Source: Paraburkholderia graminis C4D1M | GTDB taxonomy: Bacteria > Pseudomonadota > Gammaproteobacteria > Burkholderiales > Burkholderiaceae | Direction of reading: 5' to 3' | Assembly: GCF_000172415.1 (NCBI RefSeq) | Contig: NZ_ABLD01000002.1 | Coordinates: forward strand, 496,001 to 560,000 | DNA length: 64,000 nt | Shown here: one piece after another, positions 45,532 through 53,939 of the stretch | Numbering within the stretch: position 1 is the first letter of the stretch | Layout of the letters: every line of letters begins with the position of its first letter | Made by a program: the position numbers and the translations under genes | The notes under the pieces: generated by a model | The model's database searches: none | What the model saw: the letters and a program-made list of their open reading frames with translations, nothing else | Told to the model about the DNA's origin: nothing

Positions 45532-46722
45532 ATGCATACGGACACTTTGAGCTTCACAAAAACCAACGCCGGAGTGGACTGGGCACGCGTGCGCGAGTCA
45601 TACCCGAAGCAGCATCCGCTGCTTAATCTGAACAACGCCGCCGTGAGTCCGCCGCCGCTGGTTGTCGAGCAGGCGGTCATCGACGCCTATCGCTTCGTCA
45701 GCAAAAATCCGGACGTCAATATGTGGACCGGTCTGGATGCGAAGCTGCCGGACATCAAGCGGCAGTTGGCTGCACTAGCCGATTGCGCCGCCGACGAAAT
45801 CGCGCTCAACCGGAACGCAAGCGAAGGCCTGAGCGTGGCGATTTTCGGCATTCCGTTGTCGGCCGGCGAGCGGGTGCTCGTGTCTCCGTGGGACTACCCG
45901 AGCGCACTTGGCGGCTGGCAGCAGCGGCAGACGCGCGAGGGCATTGTTGTCGACACGGCCGCGTTCGATCCGCTTGCAAGCGACGACGAAATCGTCGCCG
46001 CGTACTTATCCGCGATGCGTCCCGGCACGCGCGTGCTTCACCTGACGCATATGCTTCACTGGACCGGCAGAGTGCTGCCTGTCGGCCGCTTGTGCGCGCT
46101 CGCGCGAGAGCGCGGCATCATCACCGTTGTCGATGCAGCGCAGTCGTTCGCGCAGATGCCGGTGAGCTTCCGCGAACTCGGCTGCGATTTCTTCGTCACG
46201 AGTTTGCATAAGTGGCTCGGCGCGCCCGTCGGCAATGGCATGCTGATCGTCAATCGACAGCGCATACGCGAGACCTGGCCGCTGCTCGCTCCGTTCGATG
46301 CCGCGCCGGATGCCATCGACAAATTCGATCACTGGAATCTCGGCACCTATAACTCGGCGCTGCAAGCGGGCATCGAACCGGCGATTCGCTTCCATCAGGC
46401 GATCGGCGCCGCCAACATTCATGCACGGCTCAGCGCGCTGACCCGTTACTGGGCAGCACGCGCCGCGGACATCGCCGGCTTACGCTTTCACACGCCGCTC
46501 GACACGGAAACGCTCGGCGCCGTGAGCCTCTTTTCTATCGAAGGCGTCGACGCCCTGCGCGTCGAGCGTACATTGCGGGAATCGTTCGCGATTCACGTCA
46601 AGTACCGTTGCGTCGGCGAGCTGCAAGGCCTGCGCGTGTCGCCGCATATCTACATGAACGAAGCGGACCTCGATATGTTCGTCGATGCCCTCCGCGCGGC
46701 CGTCAGGGACGCGCGCGCATAA
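45532..46722 (+). CDS. Class V-fold PLP aminotransferase (isopenicillin-N-epimerase/cysteine-desulfurase-like)
   Basis: The 396-residue fold-type I PLP enzyme starts its conserved part at LNLNNAAVSPPPLVV (about residue 30). PLP sites visible are NRNASEGLSVA (about 96), the aspartate in TVVDAAQSFAQM (about 200) and the Schiff-base lysine in SLHKWLGAPVG (about 224). It lies ahead of an amino-acid ABC transporter and an IclR regulator. This suggests that the transported compound is the enzyme's substrate. Class V relatives act on cysteine, phosphoserine, or epimerise an amino-acid derivative, so the reaction is open. Confidence 0.88.
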   Translation: MHTDTLSFTKTNAGVDWARVRESYPKQHPLLNLNNAAVSPPPLVVEQAVIDAYRFVSKNPDVNMWTGLDAKLPDIKRQLAALADCAADEIALNRNASEGLSVAIFGIPLSAGERVLVSPWDYPSALGGWQQRQTREGIVVDTAAFDPLASDDEIVAAYLSAMRPGTRVLHLTHMLHWTGRVLPVGRLCALARERGIITVVDAAQSFAQMPVSFRELGCDFFVTSLHKWLGAPVGNGMLIVNRQRIRETWPLLAPFDAAPDAIDKFDHWNLGTYNSALQAGIEPAIRFHQAIGAANIHARLSALTRYWAARAADIAGLRFHTPLDTETLGAVSLFSIEGVDALRVERTLRESFAIHVKYRCVGELQGLRVSPHIYMNEADLDMFVDALRAAVRDARA

Positions 46723-46748
46723 ATCGCCGCCTCGCCTAGCAGCAAACG

Positions 46749-46771
46749 GACGGGCGCTTTCGCGCCCCGTC
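46749..46771. other. Hairpin after the aminotransferase gene
   Basis: GACGG-GCGC-TTTC-GCGC-CCCGTC forms a stable stem shortly after the stop codon. It has no T-tract, so it may stabilise or process the transcript rather than terminate it. Confidence 0.45.
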
Positions 46772-46874
46772 GGCCATCGTCACCTTCCCACGCCATCGCC
46801 GAAAAGCCACCGCGCTCGACGGTGTATACCCCATTGCCAGCATTTTTTTCGCATGAAACACTGCGTCTATCTGC

Positions 46875-46900
46875 TGTACCGGACACAATTCCGATATACC
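46875..46900. promoter_or_regulatory. Candidate regulator site upstream of the ABC operon
   Basis: A short inverted repeat (CCGGA-CACAA-TTCCG) is embedded in TGTACC...GATATACC, about 120 bp before the solute-binding gene. The IclR gene at the operon end is a plausible binder. The palindrome is weak, so confidence is low. Confidence 0.3.
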
Positions 46901-47020
46901 AGACGATCAACTTTAACCGCGCGATCACTTCTGTTCCGCCGATAGCGGACATGCCGCGAAGACCATGCTGATCGCCGTTTCTTCCACGCACGAAGCTTCA
47001 ACACCAGACCGGGATCGAAA

Positions 47021-47854
47021 ATGAGATTTGTCAGGGAAAGCGCACGACTTGCCTCTTTGTTTGCCGTGGCCGCGTTGCTCACGCTCGTGGGCTGTACCAA
47101 GGTCGCGCCGCCGGAACAAAGCGCCGGAGCCGATTCGACGCTCAAGCAGGTCTTGCAGCGCGGCACGCTGCGAGTCGGCGATTGCCTGACCTTCGCGCCG
47201 TTCGGCTTCTACAACAAGGACGGCCAACCCGACGGCTACGACGTCGACCTCGCGAAAGAACTGGCGAAGCAGATGGGCGTCAAGCTCGAGGTCGTCAACA
47301 CGACGAGCGCGAACCGCATTCCGAACCTGCAAACGAGCAAGGTCGACGTGGTGTTCTGCAACTTCACGCGCAACCTGGAACGTGCGAAGGAAATCGCCTT
47401 CACGAATCCGTATGTGGTGGCGAGCGAGGCGCTGCTGGTCAAGAAAAGCAGCGGCATCAAGTCGATCAACGATATGGCCAATCGCACGATTGCGACAGTC
47501 AAGGGTTCGACGAACGGCGACGAAGTGCGCTCGCTGAACATGCAGGTCAAGATCCAGGAATTCGACAGCTCGCAGGCCGCGATTCTCGCGGTGAAGCAGG
47601 GGCAGGCAGACGCCATGATCGAGGACAACAACTTTCTGGCCTATCAGGCATCGCTCGATTCGAATCTGACGGTCACGAACGAAGCGCTTGTGCCGCTGGA
47701 GTACAACGCGTTCGGCGTGAAGGCGGGCGATCAGGTGTGGCTCAATTACCTGAACCTGTTCCTCTTCAACATCAATGCGTCCAAGCAGAATGCGCAGCTC
47801 TACAAGAAGTGGTTCGGAACAGAGCCGCGTTTTCCGCTGAATCCGCAGTACTGA
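47021..47854 (+). CDS. Amino-acid ABC transporter solute-binding lipoprotein
   Basis: The 277-residue protein has a lipoprotein signal (lipobox LVGC at about residues 21-24) and an SBP family 3 domain (LRVGDCLTFAPFGFYNKDGQPDGYDVDLAKELAKQMGVKLEVV, then ASEALLVKKSSGIKSINDM and TVKGSTNGDEV). It fits polar amino acids or related compounds. It leads an operon of two permeases, an ATPase and an IclR regulator. The actual ligand cannot be told. The aminotransferase just upstream points to an amino acid or amino-acid derivative. Confidence 0.92.
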   Translation: MRFVRESARLASLFAVAALLTLVGCTKVAPPEQSAGADSTLKQVLQRGTLRVGDCLTFAPFGFYNKDGQPDGYDVDLAKELAKQMGVKLEVVNTTSANRIPNLQTSKVDVVFCNFTRNLERAKEIAFTNPYVVASEALLVKKSSGIKSINDMANRTIATVKGSTNGDEVRSLNMQVKIQEFDSSQAAILAVKQGQADAMIEDNNFLAYQASLDSNLTVTNEALVPLEYNAFGVKAGDQVWLNYLNLFLFNINASKQNAQLYKKWFGTEPRFPLNPQY

Positions 47855-47894
47855 ATGCGCGCATGCAAGTTGTTGTTCGACGGACGGAGGAACC

Positions 47895-48611
47895 ATGAGC
47901 TATGAATGGATAACCCTCGCGGGTTATTTGAACGATTTCGTTCGCGCGTCGTGGCTGACGCTCCAGGTCACGCTGCTGGCCTTCGTTCTGTCGATGGTGC
48001 TCGGCTTGCTGACCGCGCTGGCGAGCGCGTCGCGCGTGCGGCTGCTGAGAGGTATTGCGAGCGTTTATATCGAGGCGATCCGCAATACGCCCGTGCTATT
48101 ACAGATCTTCATCGTGTTCTTCGGGTTGCCGTCGCTCGGCATCACGCTCAACGCTTATACGGCCGGCGTAATCGCATTGGGTGTGAACGTCGGCGCCTAT
48201 CTCGCCGAGGTGTTTCGCGCGGGCATCCAGTCGGTGCCGCGCGGACAACTCGAGGCCGCGTCGATTCTCGGGCTCGAACGCTCGCAAATTTTCATGGAGG
48301 TTGTGTTGCCGCAGGCGGCGCGCGCGGTTTATCCGGCGATCGTCAACAACCTGATTCAGTTGCTGCTGGGCACGTCGCTTCTGTCGGCAATTGCGCTGCC
48401 TGAATTGAGCGGCACGGCGACTGTCATCAATGCTCGCACGCTGCTCTATATCCAGACGTTCACGATCACGCTGATTGCGTATCTGTTCCTTAGCAATGTG
48501 CTGTCGTGGGTCGCGGGCCAAATCGGCGTGCGCGTTTTTCATCCGCCGCTCGAAGTGAAGAAACGCACGCGGCGACTCTTTCTTGTCGCACGACAGGCCG
48601 ATCGCACCTGA
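47895..48611 (+). CDS. Polar amino-acid ABC transporter permease
   Basis: The 238-residue permease has the HisM/GltJ-type start (WITLAGYLNDFVRASWLTLQVTLLAFVLSMVLG), three to five membrane helices and the coupling-loop motif EAASILGLERSQIFMEVVLPQAARAVYPA (about 116-144). It pairs with the next permease to form the channel. The ribosome-binding site GGAGG lies just upstream. It follows the binding protein after 40 bp. Confidence 0.93.
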   Translation: MSYEWITLAGYLNDFVRASWLTLQVTLLAFVLSMVLGLLTALASASRVRLLRGIASVYIEAIRNTPVLLQIFIVFFGLPSLGITLNAYTAGVIALGVNVGAYLAEVFRAGIQSVPRGQLEAASILGLERSQIFMEVVLPQAARAVYPAIVNNLIQLLLGTSLLSAIALPELSGTATVINARTLLYIQTFTITLIAYLFLSNVLSWVAGQIGVRVFHPPLEVKKRTRRLFLVARQADRT

Positions 48612-48633
48612 TCGCTGAAACCGGAGACCGAAC

Positions 48634-49284
48634 ATGTCGAGCGAATTGTTAATGACGAGCCTCGCCATCCTTTTTCAGGGATTGCTCGCGACACTGCTGT
48701 TGTCCGCGGCGGCGATTGTCGGCGGAACGTTGATCGGCCTGCTCGCAGCCGTGCTGCGTTCGTTCGGGCCGTGGGGCACGCCGACCGTCGCACGGCTCTA
48801 TACCGAACTGTTTCGCGGCACGCCGGTGCTCATCACGCTGATGTTCATCTACTTCGGCGTGTCCTACTTCGGCTACGCGATCGATGTCTTTGCCGCGGGC
48901 GTCGTCGGCTTGAGCGTTTATCAGGGCGCCTACATTGCCGAGGTGTTCCGCTCGGGCATCGAAGCTGTGCCGAAAGGCCAATGGGAAGTCGCGCAGATTC
49001 TCGGGCTCAGCAAGACGCAGGCGTTCTTCTCGGTGATCTTGCCGCAGACGGGAAAGATCGTGATGCCGCCGCTCATCGGCCAGTACTTATCGCTCATCAA
49101 GGACACGTCGATTGTGAGCATGATCGGCATGTCGGAATTGATGCATGGCGGGCAGGCCATCGTCGACCGGATCGGCAAGCCGGTTGAGATTTATGGACTC
49201 GTTGCCGTGCTTTATTTCATCGTGTGCTTTCCACTATCGCAGTGGGTGCGCCACCATGACCGAAGAAGGAGCCTGCTGTCATGA
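48634..49284 (+). CDS. Polar amino-acid ABC transporter permease (second subunit)
   Basis: The 216-residue permease resembles GltK/HisQ. The coupling loop is [51 protein letters not shown] (about 115-165). Together with the preceding gene it builds the heterodimeric pore. It starts 22 bp after the first permease with its own GGAGA site and overlaps the ATPase gene by 4 bp, so production is coupled. Confidence 0.93.
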   Translation: MSSELLMTSLAILFQGLLATLLLSAAAIVGGTLIGLLAAVLRSFGPWGTPTVARLYTELFRGTPVLITLMFIYFGVSYFGYAIDVFAAGVVGLSVYQGAYIAEVFRSGIEAVPKGQWEVAQILGLSKTQAFFSVILPQTGKIVMPPLIGQYLSLIKDTSIVSMIGMSELMHGGQAIVDRIGKPVEIYGLVAVLYFIVCFPLSQWVRHHDRRRSLLS

Positions 49285-50033
49285 CCACAGTCACTACGTC
49301 GAAGCCGATTATCAAACTCACGGGCGTCGGCAAATCGTTCGGCGCCACGCAGGTCCTGAAGGAAATCGATCTCGACGTGCGGCCGGGCGAAGTACTCGTG
49401 CTGATCGGCGCATCGGGTTCCGGCAAGAGCACGGTGCTGCGCATCATGAGCGGCCTTGAAACAGCCGATGCGGGCGAAGTCTGGGTGAACGACGTGCCGC
49501 TTCACGATGCACGTCGCGCGAAGGAAATTCGCGGGCACGTCGGCATGGTGTTCCAGCAGTTCAATCTGTTTCCGCATAAGACCGCGCTCGGCAACGTGAC
49601 GCTGGCGCTCATCAAGGCGCGCAAGATGAATGCGGCCGACGCGCGCAAGCGCGGCATGGAGGCGCTCGACAGAGTAGGTCTCGCGGACCGCGCCGAACAC
49701 TATCCGAGCCAGCTCTCCGGCGGCCAGCAACAACGTGTGGCCATTGCAAGAGCGCTGGCCGTCGAACCGGGCATCATGTTCTTCGACGAAGCCACGTCCG
49801 CGCTCGACCCGGAACTCGTCGGCGAAGTAACGGAAGTCATGCGCGGACTCGCGCGCGACGGGATGACGATGGTCGTCGTCACACATGAAATGGGTTTCGC
49901 GCGCAAAACGGCCGACCGTGTCGTGTTCATGGATAAAGGCGTGATCGCGGAGCAAGGTGCGCCTGAGCAGATCTTCGTCAATCCGCAGAACGAACGCACG
50001 CGGCAGTTCCTGCATCGCGTGCTCGACCATTGA
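49281..50033 (+). CDS. Amino-acid ABC transporter ATP-binding protein (GlnQ type)
   Basis: The 250-residue ATPase has Walker [10 protein letters not shown] (about 43-51), Q-loop [11 protein letters not shown], signature LSGGQQQR (about 153-160), Walker [13 protein letters not shown] and switch VVTHEMGF. The [13 protein letters not shown] stretch marks the polar-amino-acid (GlnQ/HisP) group. It completes a four-gene importer with the two permeases and the lipoprotein. Confidence 0.95.
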   Translation: MTTVTTSKPIIKLTGVGKSFGATQVLKEIDLDVRPGEVLVLIGASGSGKSTVLRIMSGLETADAGEVWVNDVPLHDARRAKEIRGHVGMVFQQFNLFPHKTALGNVTLALIKARKMNAADARKRGMEALDRVGLADRAEHYPSQLSGGQQQRVAIARALAVEPGIMFFDEATSALDPELVGEVTEVMRGLARDGMTMVVVTHEMGFARKTADRVVFMDKGVIAEQGAPEQIFVNPQNERTRQFLHRVLDH

Positions 50034-50122
50034 GGCGCCGCACGGCGCATCGCCCGCCGCATGCCAGACTCGCGTCACATAACAGATACAGTGCGAACCC
50101 TATCGCTGACGGAGTTGAATGA

Positions 50123-50884
50123 ATGTCTGCACCGGAATCAACCAGGGCCAGGGGAGTCGATCGCGTGATCGGCATTCTGAAGCAGTTGCATATTGCGCGA
50201 CGCCCGATGACGATGCGCGAGCTGATCGAAGCGACGGGCGCGCCGCGCTCGAGCATCTACGAACTGGTGACCATGCTCACGGAAGCGGGCTGGCTCGAGA
50301 CAACGCCCGACGGAAGCGTGTTCTTCGGCCGCGAGATGCATTACTACGGCGCCGACTATGCGGTTCACAATGACCTGATCAGCCGCGCGCACCAGGCGAT
50401 TCTCGGACTCGTGCGAACCCACGACGAGACCGCGCAGTTGTGCATGCTCGAAGGCAACAAGTACACGGTAGTGCTGTCGGAGAACAGCTCGCGGCCGTTC
50501 AATATCAGTTCCGACATTGGCGTGAAGGTGCCGATTCCGTGGACGGCGTCCGGACGCCTGTTGCTCGCTCATTTGCGTGCCGACGAAATTCGCAGCCTGA
50601 TTCCAGACGATGACTTCGTGCTCGACAACGGCAGACGCATTGACTTCGACGATTTCGTTCATGACGTGCAGCGCGCCGCCGAACAGGGATATTGCTGCAC
50701 GGAAGGCTTGTCTCACACTTTCCGGCTCTGCATGGCCGCGCCGATACGCGACCGCACGGGTCTTCCCGTCGCGGCGCTGTGCTTCATGACGAGCCGCGAT
50801 ACCGATCCCGAGAAGCGCGCGACGATGCTTGAAGATCTGATCAGATCGGCGAAGGCCTTGTCGCAACCCTATGGGCGGTTGTAG
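50123..50884 (+). CDS. IclR-family transcriptional regulator
   Basis: The 253-residue protein has a winged helix-turn-helix (about 15-60, RPMTMRELIEATGAPRSSIYELVTMLTEAGWLE) and an IclR effector domain (ETAQLCMLEGNKYTVVLSENSSRPFNI, VPIPWTASGRLLLAHL). The second domain binds a small organic ligand. It follows the transporter by 90 bp on the same strand and probably controls the aminotransferase-transporter cluster. It converges with a GNAT gene with 3 bp between the stops. Confidence 0.9.
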   Translation: MSAPESTRARGVDRVIGILKQLHIARRPMTMRELIEATGAPRSSIYELVTMLTEAGWLETTPDGSVFFGREMHYYGADYAVHNDLISRAHQAILGLVRTHDETAQLCMLEGNKYTVVLSENSSRPFNISSDIGVKVPIPWTASGRLLLAHLRADEIRSLIPDDDFVLDNGRRIDFDDFVHDVQRAAEQGYCCTEGLSHTFRLCMAAPIRDRTGLPVAALCFMTSRDTDPEKRATMLEDLIRSAKALSQPYGRL

Positions 50885-50887
50885 ATC

Positions 50888-51397
50888 TCAGCGTGGTTCG
50901 AAGTGCAACGACATATGCACTTCGTCGTACCGCTTTCCTTCGACAATCATCGAGCCGGACTCGAGTCCGAACTGTTTAAATCCGAGCGATGAATAAAGCC
51001 GGATAGCGACATCGTTGCATGCGTTGGCCGTGATGTTGACTTGCGTAATGCCAGGCACGGACTGCGCAAAACGGATCGCCTCGCTGACGAGGACTCTGCT
51101 CACACCGCGGCCTCTTTGTTCCGGTGCGACGTAGACGCCCCACACGAACGCCTTGTGGCGCAACTTGGTGTGGTTCTCGCGTCCGAGTCCTGCAATGCCT
51201 ATTAGCTGCGTGTCGTGGAACGCGCCAAAAACTCCGCGGTCGTCCTGCTTCGTTAACTGCCTTTCGATGTCATCGGATGAACGATGCACTTCTTCTTCAT
51301 AGCTCGACGCGAACGATGTGGGCGTCTCCTTCAGTCCTGAAAGACGCAGGGCTTGAAAGGACAGCGCGTCGGATGGAACAAGTTGGCGAATGAGCAA
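50888..51397 (-). CDS. GNAT family N-acetyltransferase
   Basis: The 169-residue GNAT protein has the acetyl-CoA-binding motif A stretch VYVAPEQRGRGVSRVLVSEAIRFA (about 90-113, RGRG loop) and the motif B end ANACNDVAIRLYSSLGFKQFG. It begins IRQLVPSDALSFQALRL, typical of the group. The start codon is TTG at 51397 with GGAG about 10 bp upstream. The substrate is unknown. RimI-like or small-molecule acetylation are both possible. Confidence 0.85.
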   Translation of the reverse strand: MLIRQLVPSDALSFQALRLSGLKETPTSFASSYEEEVHRSSDDIERQLTKQDDRGVFGAFHDTQLIGIAGLGRENHTKLRHKAFVWGVYVAPEQRGRGVSRVLVSEAIRFAQSVPGITQVNITANACNDVAIRLYSSLGFKQFGLESGSMIVEGKRYDEVHMSLHFEPR

Positions 51398-51682
51398 TTT
51401 GGCGATCTCCGTGACGGGCGAAGAAGGTGTAGCAAAGCGCGACTGTTGAGCGGAAGAAAAATCCTCGTTGAACTCGTCTTCGCCGTGAACTTCAGCGCTT
51501 ACTTTAAAGGATCACGAGTAATCTGCCGAGAGCCAATGCGAGGCTTGCCATTTGATCCCTTGCATGGTGTGCACAGGCACTCAGGCACAATACGAAGCAC
51601 GCGGCGAATTGCGTTGTTCTTCATCTGGTTTCCGGGTAGCGGCAATGCGGCCGCGTTTCGAATCTCCTTCAGGAGCTATTCA
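51398..51682. other. Intergenic region between the GNAT gene and a small membrane-protein gene
   Basis: About 285 bp without a convincing gene. The composition is lower in GC than the surroundings. A good ribosome-binding site (AGGAG, 51671-51675) closes it and belongs to the small ORF that follows. Confidence 0.45.
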
Positions 51683-51840
51683 ATGGAAACCAGCATCACA
51701 GTCATCGCAGCCGCGCTTGCCTTCGTGGGTAGTCGCTTCGCGCGCACACGTTGCTCGGCGGCCTGGTTGTGTGGCTTGCCGCTACGTGGGCGCATATTCC
51801 GCTTTCGGGCTTCGCGGCAGGCATCTGGCGCTGGCTTTGA
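51683..51840 (+). pseudogene. Small membrane protein, apparently broken by a -1 frameshift
   Basis: A strong ribosome-binding site precedes ATG 51683 (METSITVIAAALAFVGSRF). The frame then turns into arginine-rich nonsense (65 codons to 51880). One base out of frame, from about 51737, the sequence reads AHTLLGGLVVWLAATWAHIPLSGFAAGIWRWL and stops at 51840. Joining the two with one inserted base gives a coherent two-helix protein of about 52 residues. The function is unknown. The break resembles those of rpoD and the oxygenase, so it may be a sequence error. Confidence 0.5.
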
Positions 51841-51915
51841 GTCGGACGCAAACATCGATTCTAATGGTTACGATACATAGATGATTCGTCATCCGAACAG
51901 TTTAACGCGCGAGAT

Positions 51916-52620
51916 ATGCTGATCTCCTATTTCTCCAGCGGCGATGCTATCCGCAGTCGGCGCGTGAGCGACGTCGTGCTGTCAAGCGTCGTCGATATAC
52001 CCGTGCCCCCGCAGCGTGTGCTAATGGATTGGGAAAGAGAAACGTCGTCGCGCATGAACCTGGAACCCGGCGACGTCGAGGCGATGCCTTTCGCGCGAAC
52101 GCGCGTGCGTTGGCCGGACTACCCGCGTTGCGTGCAGGCGATGTCGGACTGGACGCACTCACTCGGATTACCCGGCGTGCTGGCCTCGAGCGACGTCGCG
52201 TTGATGGCGTGCCGCGGCGCGAGGTATCACCACGACGCCGAGCAGTATGGCGGCGCGGCGTTCTGCAATCTCTTCCTCACCGAAGACCAGGGCTTCGACG
52301 TGCATTTCGCGGCCACAGGTCAGCGTATTCCGTTGACGCGCGGCACGGCGCTGATATTCGACACCGGCCAGCCTCATGGCGTGATCCGTCGCGACAGCAG
52401 CGGTTTTAGTGCGAGCGACTTCACGCTGGATCAGCATTGCGTGCAGATGTTCCTGACGTGGGAGCTTCCCATCGAAGACGCGCATGTGGCACGCGCGCTC
52501 CACATCGACTTCGACGTTGCCGCATTGCCCGCCTCGCATCCAGACACAGAGCAAGTGTTGCTGGACGGCGAACCGGTAGTGGTATGCGCGGAGTCTGGCC
52601 GCTGGCGCCGGGCCGACTGA
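51916..52620 (+). CDS. 2OG-Fe(II)-oxygenase-like protein, function unknown
   Basis: The 234-residue protein has a plausible jelly-roll iron site: [10 protein letters not shown] (His and Asp, about residue 96-105), [19 protein letters not shown] (second His about 154 and Arg). These match the H-x-D...H...R order of 2-oxoglutarate-dependent oxygenases, but overall similarity is weak and I cannot place it in a named family. The C-terminus is variable. The ATG at 51916 is preferred. It is flanked by small genes and ppnP, which do not inform its role. Confidence 0.6.
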   Translation: MLISYFSSGDAIRSRRVSDVVLSSVVDIPVPPQRVLMDWERETSSRMNLEPGDVEAMPFARTRVRWPDYPRCVQAMSDWTHSLGLPGVLASSDVALMACRGARYHHDAEQYGGAAFCNLFLTEDQGFDVHFAATGQRIPLTRGTALIFDTGQPHGVIRRDSSGFSASDFTLDQHCVQMFLTWELPIEDAHVARALHIDFDVAALPASHPDTEQVLLDGEPVVVCAESGRWRRAD

Positions 52621-52787
52621 TCCGCAGCGCGATGCGCATGTCGTTGCACGGCCGCGCTCGCCTGTATCATGGCGGGCTTGCATTCGACCGCACGCTTGCG
52701 TCGATGGTCGGCGCAAAATGCATACAGCAGCGCTGCCGCCACGCGGCGCACGCGCATTCTTTCACGACGACTCACAGGAACACCGCC

Positions 52788-53108
52788 ATGACGGCCGCTA
52801 CTCAATTCGATCAGGTTTCCGTTATCAAACGCGCCAACGTCTACTTCGACGGCAAATGCGTGTCGCACACCGTTCTGTTCGCCGACGGCTCGCGCAAGAC
52901 GCTCGGCGTGATCCTGCCCGGCACGCTGAACTTCGGCACCGACGCGCCGGAACTGATGGAAGTGCAGGCGGGCCAATGCCGCATCCGCCTCGAAGGCAGC
53001 GACGAGTGGAAAACCTATAGCGCGGGGGAGTCGTTTTCGGTGCCGGGCAAAAGCCGTTTCGACATCGACGTGGTCGAGACGCTCGACTACGTTTGCAGCT
53101 ATCTGTAA
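52788..53108 (+). CDS. ppnP: Pyrimidine/purine nucleoside phosphorylase PpnP
   Basis: The 106-residue cupin protein (formerly YaiE, DUF1255) phosphorolyses several nucleosides to base and ribose-1-phosphate. The family sequence is clear: [34 protein letters not shown] then [21 protein letters not shown] and [24 protein letters not shown]. The start at ATG 52788 is set by length (E. coli PpnP 94 residues). It converges with sdhB, 96 bp apart. Confidence 0.92.
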   Translation: MTAATQFDQVSVIKRANVYFDGKCVSHTVLFADGSRKTLGVILPGTLNFGTDAPELMEVQAGQCRIRLEGSDEWKTYSAGESFSVPGKSRFDIDVVETLDYVCSYL

Positions 53109-53204
53109 GCGCAATCGAGCGACGTCATAGGGAAGAATGAAGATGCTGGAGTCCCGGAACAGGACTCCAGCCAACGCAGCGATGCGTGCGTCGATGTGTG
53201 CGTG

Positions 53205-53909
53205 TCAGACAGTGCGGCGAACCATCAATTCCTTGATCTTGCCAATCGCCTTCGTCGGGTTGAGCCCCTTCGGGCAGACGTCGACGCAGTTCATGATCGT
53301 GTGGCAACGGAACAGACGGTACGGATCTTCGAGGTTATCCAAACGCTCGCCCGTCGCCTCATCACGGCTATCCGCGATAAACCGATAAGCCTGCAACAGA
53401 CCCGCGGGACCCACGAACTTGTCCGGATTCCACCAGAAGCTCGGGCACGACGTCGAGCAGCTCGCGCACAGAATGCACTCATACAGACCATCCAGCTCGT
53501 CGCGCTCTTCCGGCGACTGCAGACGCTCCTTCTCCGGCGGCGGCGTGTCGTTGATCAGGTACGGCTTGATCGAGTGATACTGGTTGAAGAACTGCGTGAA
53601 GTCGCAGATCAGGTCGCGCACCACCGGCAGTCCCGGCAGCGGACGCAGCACGATCTTCTGCGGCAGATCGTTCAGGTTCGTCAGACACGCCAGACCGTTC
53701 TTGCCGTTGATGTTCATCGCGTCCGAGCCGCACACGCCTTCGCGGCACGAACGGCGGAACGACAGCGTTTCGTCGAGCGCCTTCAGTTTCACCAGCGCGT
53801 CGAGCAGCATGCGCTCGTGCGAGTCGATCTCGATCTCGTACGTCTGCATGCGCGGCGCCGCGTCCCTGTCCGGATCGTAGCGGTAGATTTCAAATGTACG
53901 CTTGGCCAT
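53205..53909 (-). CDS. sdhB: Succinate dehydrogenase iron-sulfur subunit SdhB
   Basis: The 234-residue subunit holds three Fe-S clusters that pass electrons from SdhA to quinone. Cys sets are visible: CREGVCGSDAMNINGKNGLAC (2Fe-2S, about 56-76), CILCASCSTSCP (4Fe-4S, about 147-158) and CHTIMNCVDVCPKGLNP (3Fe-4S region, about 204-220). It is the last of sdhCDAB on the minus strand, 30 bp after sdhA. In many Burkholderia sdhE and gltA follow it, but here they do not. Confidence 0.97.
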   Translation of the reverse strand: MAKRTFEIYRYDPDRDAAPRMQTYEIEIDSHERMLLDALVKLKALDETLSFRRSCREGVCGSDAMNINGKNGLACLTNLNDLPQKIVLRPLPGLPVVRDLICDFTQFFNQYHSIKPYLINDTPPPEKERLQSPEERDELDGLYECILCASCSTSCPSFWWNPDKFVGPAGLLQAYRFIADSRDEATGERLDNLEDPYRLFRCHTIMNCVDVCPKGLNPTKAIGKIKELMVRRTV

Positions 53910-53939
53910 ATTGTGGGTCCTTTGACTTGTGCGTGTGCC

